Positions 62,289 to 64,000 of a stretch of 64,000 nucleotides of DNA are shown one piece after another. The notes under the pieces are model-generated. The model had not been told where the DNA came from. It was given only the letters and a program-made list of their open reading frames with translations, and did no database searches. The stretch spans positions 148,412 to 212,411 of the forward strand of contig NZ_JASBQQ010000009.1 of the NCBI RefSeq assembly GCF_029961185.1. Reading direction: 5' to 3'. Both the position numbers and the translations under genes were made by a program. Origin of the DNA: Albidovulum aestuarii (GTDB lineage Bacteria; Pseudomonadota; Alphaproteobacteria; Rhodobacterales; Rhodobacteraceae). Every line of letters starts with the position of its first letter. Within the stretch, counting starts at the first letter, position 1.

Positions 62289-62361
62289 TTGACAGGGATG
62301 TAACCGGTTCGCCAATCTGGTCCAAACCAAAAGCACCAATAACGCAAACTGGTTCATACCA
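62289..62361 (+). promoter_or_regulatory. tmm promoter with two TGGT-N4-ACCA operators
   Basis: TTGACA (62289-62294) is a strong -35; a -10 such as CAATCT near 62313-62318 is weak, which suggests activation or repression. TGGT-CCAA-ACCA (62318-62329) and TGGT-TCAT-ACCA (62350-62361; extended dyad CTGGT/ACCAG) start 32 bp apart. They fit the TNGT...ACNA pattern of FCD-type GntR proteins. The second lies just before the AGGAGG ribosome site of tmm. The region also holds CGCAAACTGGTTCA (62343-62356), matching one upstream of the transporter. Confidence 0.55.
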
Positions 62362-62374
62362 GCAGGAGGTCAAA

Positions 62375-63748
62375 ATGACGAAACGCGTGGCGATCATCGG
62401 TGCCGGCCCGTCCGGTCTGGCGCAGTTGCGGGCGTTCCAGTCCGCGGCGAAAAAGGGCGAGGATATCCCGGAACTGGTCTGTTTCGAGAAGCAGTCAAAC
62501 TGGGGCGGGCTTTGGAACTACACATGGCGCACCGGGGTCGATGAATACGGCGAACCGGTCCACTGCTCCATGTACCGTTATCTCTGGTCCAACGGTCCCA
62601 AGGAAGGGCTGGAATTCGCCGACTACTCGTTCGAGGAACATTTCGGCAAGCAGATCGCCTCATACCCGCCGCGCGCGGTGCTCTTCGACTATATCGAAGG
62701 CCGCGTGAAGAAGGCGGGCGTGCGCGACTGGATCCGGTTTTCGACCACCGTCCGCAATGTCACCTATGACGAGGCGACGGGCAAGTTCACCGTAACCGTC
62801 CACGATCTGGCCAAGGATCACGTCTATTCCGAAGAGTTCGACAATGTCATCGTCGCCTCGGGCCATTTCTCTACCCCGAACGTGCCGTTTTATCCGGGCT
62901 TTGATACATTCAATGGACGCGTCCTTCACGCCCATGACTTCCGCGACGCGCGCGAATTCATCGACAAGGACATCCTGATCCTCGGCACCTCCTATTCCGC
63001 CGAGGATATCGGCTCGCAATGCTGGAAGTACGGCTGCAAGTCGGTGACGGTCGCCCACCGCACCGCGCCGATGGGCTTCAAGTGGCCGTCGAACTGGAAA
63101 GAGGTGCCCGCACTGGTGAAGGTCGAGGGACGTACCGCCACCTTCAAGGATGGCACGACCGGCGACTTCGACGCGATCATCCTCTGCACCGGCTACAAGC
63201 ACCATTTCCCCTTCCTGCCCGATGACCTGCGGCTGAAGACCGCGAACCGGCTGGCGACGGCCGATCTCTACAAGGGTGTCGTCTGGGTTCATAACCCCAA
63301 GCTCTTCTACCTCGGGATGCAGGATCAGTGGTTCACCTTCAACATGTTCGACGCGCAGGCCTGGTGGGTGCGCGATGTGATCATGGACAAGATCGCGGTA
63401 CCCGCCGACAAGGCCGTGCTGCTGGCCGATGTCGAGAAGCGGGTGGCCGAGGAGGATGCTGGCGAAGACGCCCATGATGCGATCCACTATCAGGGCGATT
63501 ATGTGAAGGAACTGATCGCCGAGACCGATTATCCGAGCTTCGATGTCGATGGCGCTTGTCAGGCCTTCTTTGAGTGGAAGGACCACAAGAAAGAGGACAT
63601 CATGGGCTTCCGCAACAACAGCTACAGATCCGTCATCACCGGCACCATGGCGCCCCTGCACCATACGCCATGGAAGGATGCGCTGGACGATTCGATGGAA
63701 TCCTACCTGCAGAACGAACCGGATCAGCCTGTCGCCAAGACAGCCTGA
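62375..63748 (+). CDS. tmm: Trimethylamine monooxygenase
   Basis: Tmm is a bacterial flavin-containing monooxygenase that oxidises trimethylamine to trimethylamine N-oxide (and can oxidise dimethylsulfide). The 457-residue protein has the FAD motif GAGPSG (9-14), NWGGLWNY (42-49), the FMO-identifying [11 protein letters not shown] (179-189) and an NADPH motif GTSYSAED (204-211). Strong family-specific stretches ([16 protein letters not shown] and [20 protein letters not shown]) match my recollection of characterised Methylocella and Roseobacter Tmm proteins. AGGAGG precedes the ATG at 62375. Downstream TMAO demethylase is not in the window. Confidence 0.93.
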   Translation: MTKRVAIIGAGPSGLAQLRAFQSAAKKGEDIPELVCFEKQSNWGGLWNYTWRTGVDEYGEPVHCSMYRYLWSNGPKEGLEFADYSFEEHFGKQIASYPPRAVLFDYIEGRVKKAGVRDWIRFSTTVRNVTYDEATGKFTVTVHDLAKDHVYSEEFDNVIVASGHFSTPNVPFYPGFDTFNGRVLHAHDFRDAREFIDKDILILGTSYSAEDIGSQCWKYGCKSVTVAHRTAPMGFKWPSNWKEVPALVKVEGRTATFKDGTTGDFDAIILCTGYKHHFPFLPDDLRLKTANRLATADLYKGVVWVHNPKLFYLGMQDQWFTFNMFDAQAWWVRDVIMDKIAVPADKAVLLADVEKRVAEEDAGEDAHDAIHYQGDYVKELIAETDYPSFDVDGACQAFFEWKDHKKEDIMGFRNNSYRSVITGTMAPLHHTPWKDALDDSMESYLQNEPDQPVAKTA

Positions 63749-63778
63749 CCGTTCACGTGACCCCCGAAGGATCCGGTG

Positions 63779-63804
63779 CTGCGGCCGCGCCAATGCGGCC
63801 GCAG
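63779..63804. other. Perfect GC hairpin between tmm and the cupin-like gene
   Basis: CTGCGGCCGC (63779-63788) and GCGGCCGCAG (63795-63804) form a perfect 10-bp stem with loop GCCAAT. There is no T-run. It sits 30 bases after the tmm stop and 17 before the next gene, so it may act as a partial terminator or a 3' stabiliser setting the tmm/downstream ratio. Confidence 0.7.
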
Positions 63805-63821
63805 CCAAAGGGAGATTTGTC

Positions 63822-64000
63822 ATGTCCGCACCGTCCAACCCGACCCGCCGCACGTTGACCCGCTTTGAGACGGCTGATTTTCGTCCTTTTGCGACCTTTG
63901 GGGACAGTGTGGGCGTGATGCTCTGGCACAACATTTCGTTTGATGCGGAGAGCGGGACGGGGAGTTACCTGATGGTTATGGCGCCTGGGGCGAGCAGTGT
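63822..64000 (+). CDS. Cupin-like protein, truncated by the window end
   Basis: The first 59 residues of an open frame starting ATG 63822 behind GGGAGA, continuing past the window. The visible part (ending SYLMVMAPGASS) looks like the start of a cupin barrel, where a Gly-rich turn leads into the first metal-binding strand. No His is yet visible in the expected place. It is probably co-transcribed with tmm, with a strong hairpin between. Function cannot be set. Confidence 0.55.
   Translation, partial: MSAPSNPTRRTLTRFETADFRPFATFGDSVGVMLWHNISFDAESGTGSYLMVMAPGASS

Noticed and set aside
62213..62347. Extended N-terminus (TTG at 62347) of the second binding protein
   Set aside because: It would overlap the tmm promoter and operators, has no ribosome site and gives only a weak hydrophobic run; kept as an open point for the missing signal.
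1..64000. tRNA, rRNA, insertion sequences or prophage genes
   Set aside because: No cloverleaf-like T-loop/acceptor pairs, transposase motifs, terminal inverted repeats or phage structural genes were found by eye; a tRNAscan or IS search would be decisive.

Overview
The window is a dense, GC-rich chromosomal segment from an alphaproteobacterium, almost certainly a marine Rhodobacteraceae (Roseobacter group). The evidence is a divergent irr / fabA-fabB-fabI locus, a SAM/SAH-type riboswitch in front of metK (a class known from Rhodobacterales), the phoH-ybeY-corC-lnt-metK order, an mlaA-mlaC pair, and a trimethylamine monooxygenase gene (tmm). I saw no tRNA, rRNA, IS element, prophage or CRISPR array. 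Most of the first 47 kb is core metabolism and housekeeping.

Layout. 1-2.7 kb: end of a TSUP permease, a sterol-desaturase-family protein and a divergent LysR regulator. 2.8-7.1 kb: fatty-acid synthesis (fabI, fabB, fabA) and irr, with an oppositely oriented homocysteine methyltransferase-like gene between fabA and fabB. 7.1-14.9 kb: a glycosyltransferase-like gene, miaB, then phoH-ybeY-corC-lnt and riboswitch-controlled metK with a terminator. 14.9-18.6 kb: DUF1330/LysR pair, queF, and an unusual pair made of a Tat-signal Gly/Ser-rich peptide and an HPr-kinase-like/PqqD-like fusion protein, faced by a 45-residue putative secreted peptide. 18.7-22.6 kb: smc and a small partner. 22.8-27.5 kb: a GFA-GNAT fusion, a flavin reductase, a split and divergent MnmC pair and a DMT transporter. 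27.5-36.6 kb: leishmanolysin-like metalloprotease, lytic transglycosylase, dapA, an amidohydrolase and a type I secretion ABC/HlyD pair. 36.7-47 kb: mlaAC, class A PBP, glnK-amtB, an aminotransferase, sseA, smpB, a K+-channel-like protein and a ProC-like reductase.

47.3-64 kb is the accessory nitrogen-scavenging part. An M20 amidohydrolase, a diaminopropionate ammonia-lyase and an M24 peptidase are tightly coupled and would be expected to release and deaminate 2,3-diaminopropionate from some conjugate. A second unit (SnoaL-like, FAD amine-oxidase-like, YeiH-like permease, cupin) follows a leader that can fold into nested stems. Next comes a complete Liv-type ABC importer on the minus strand, a divergent FCD-type GntR regulator, a second binding-protein paralogue without an evident export signal, and tmm, whose promoter carries two TGGT-N4-ACCA boxes 32 bp apart. 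The simplest reading is a regulated uptake-and-oxidation locus for a methylated amine or a related small nitrogen compound. The window ends inside a cupin-like gene after tmm.

The strongest candidates for something little described are the Tat Gly/Ser peptide with the kinase/PqqD fusion (16.8-18.4 kb), the Liv-GntR-sensor-tmm locus (55-64 kb) and the diaminopropionate operon (47.3-50.8 kb). All functional statements come from reading the sequence and from family knowledge; no database search was run.
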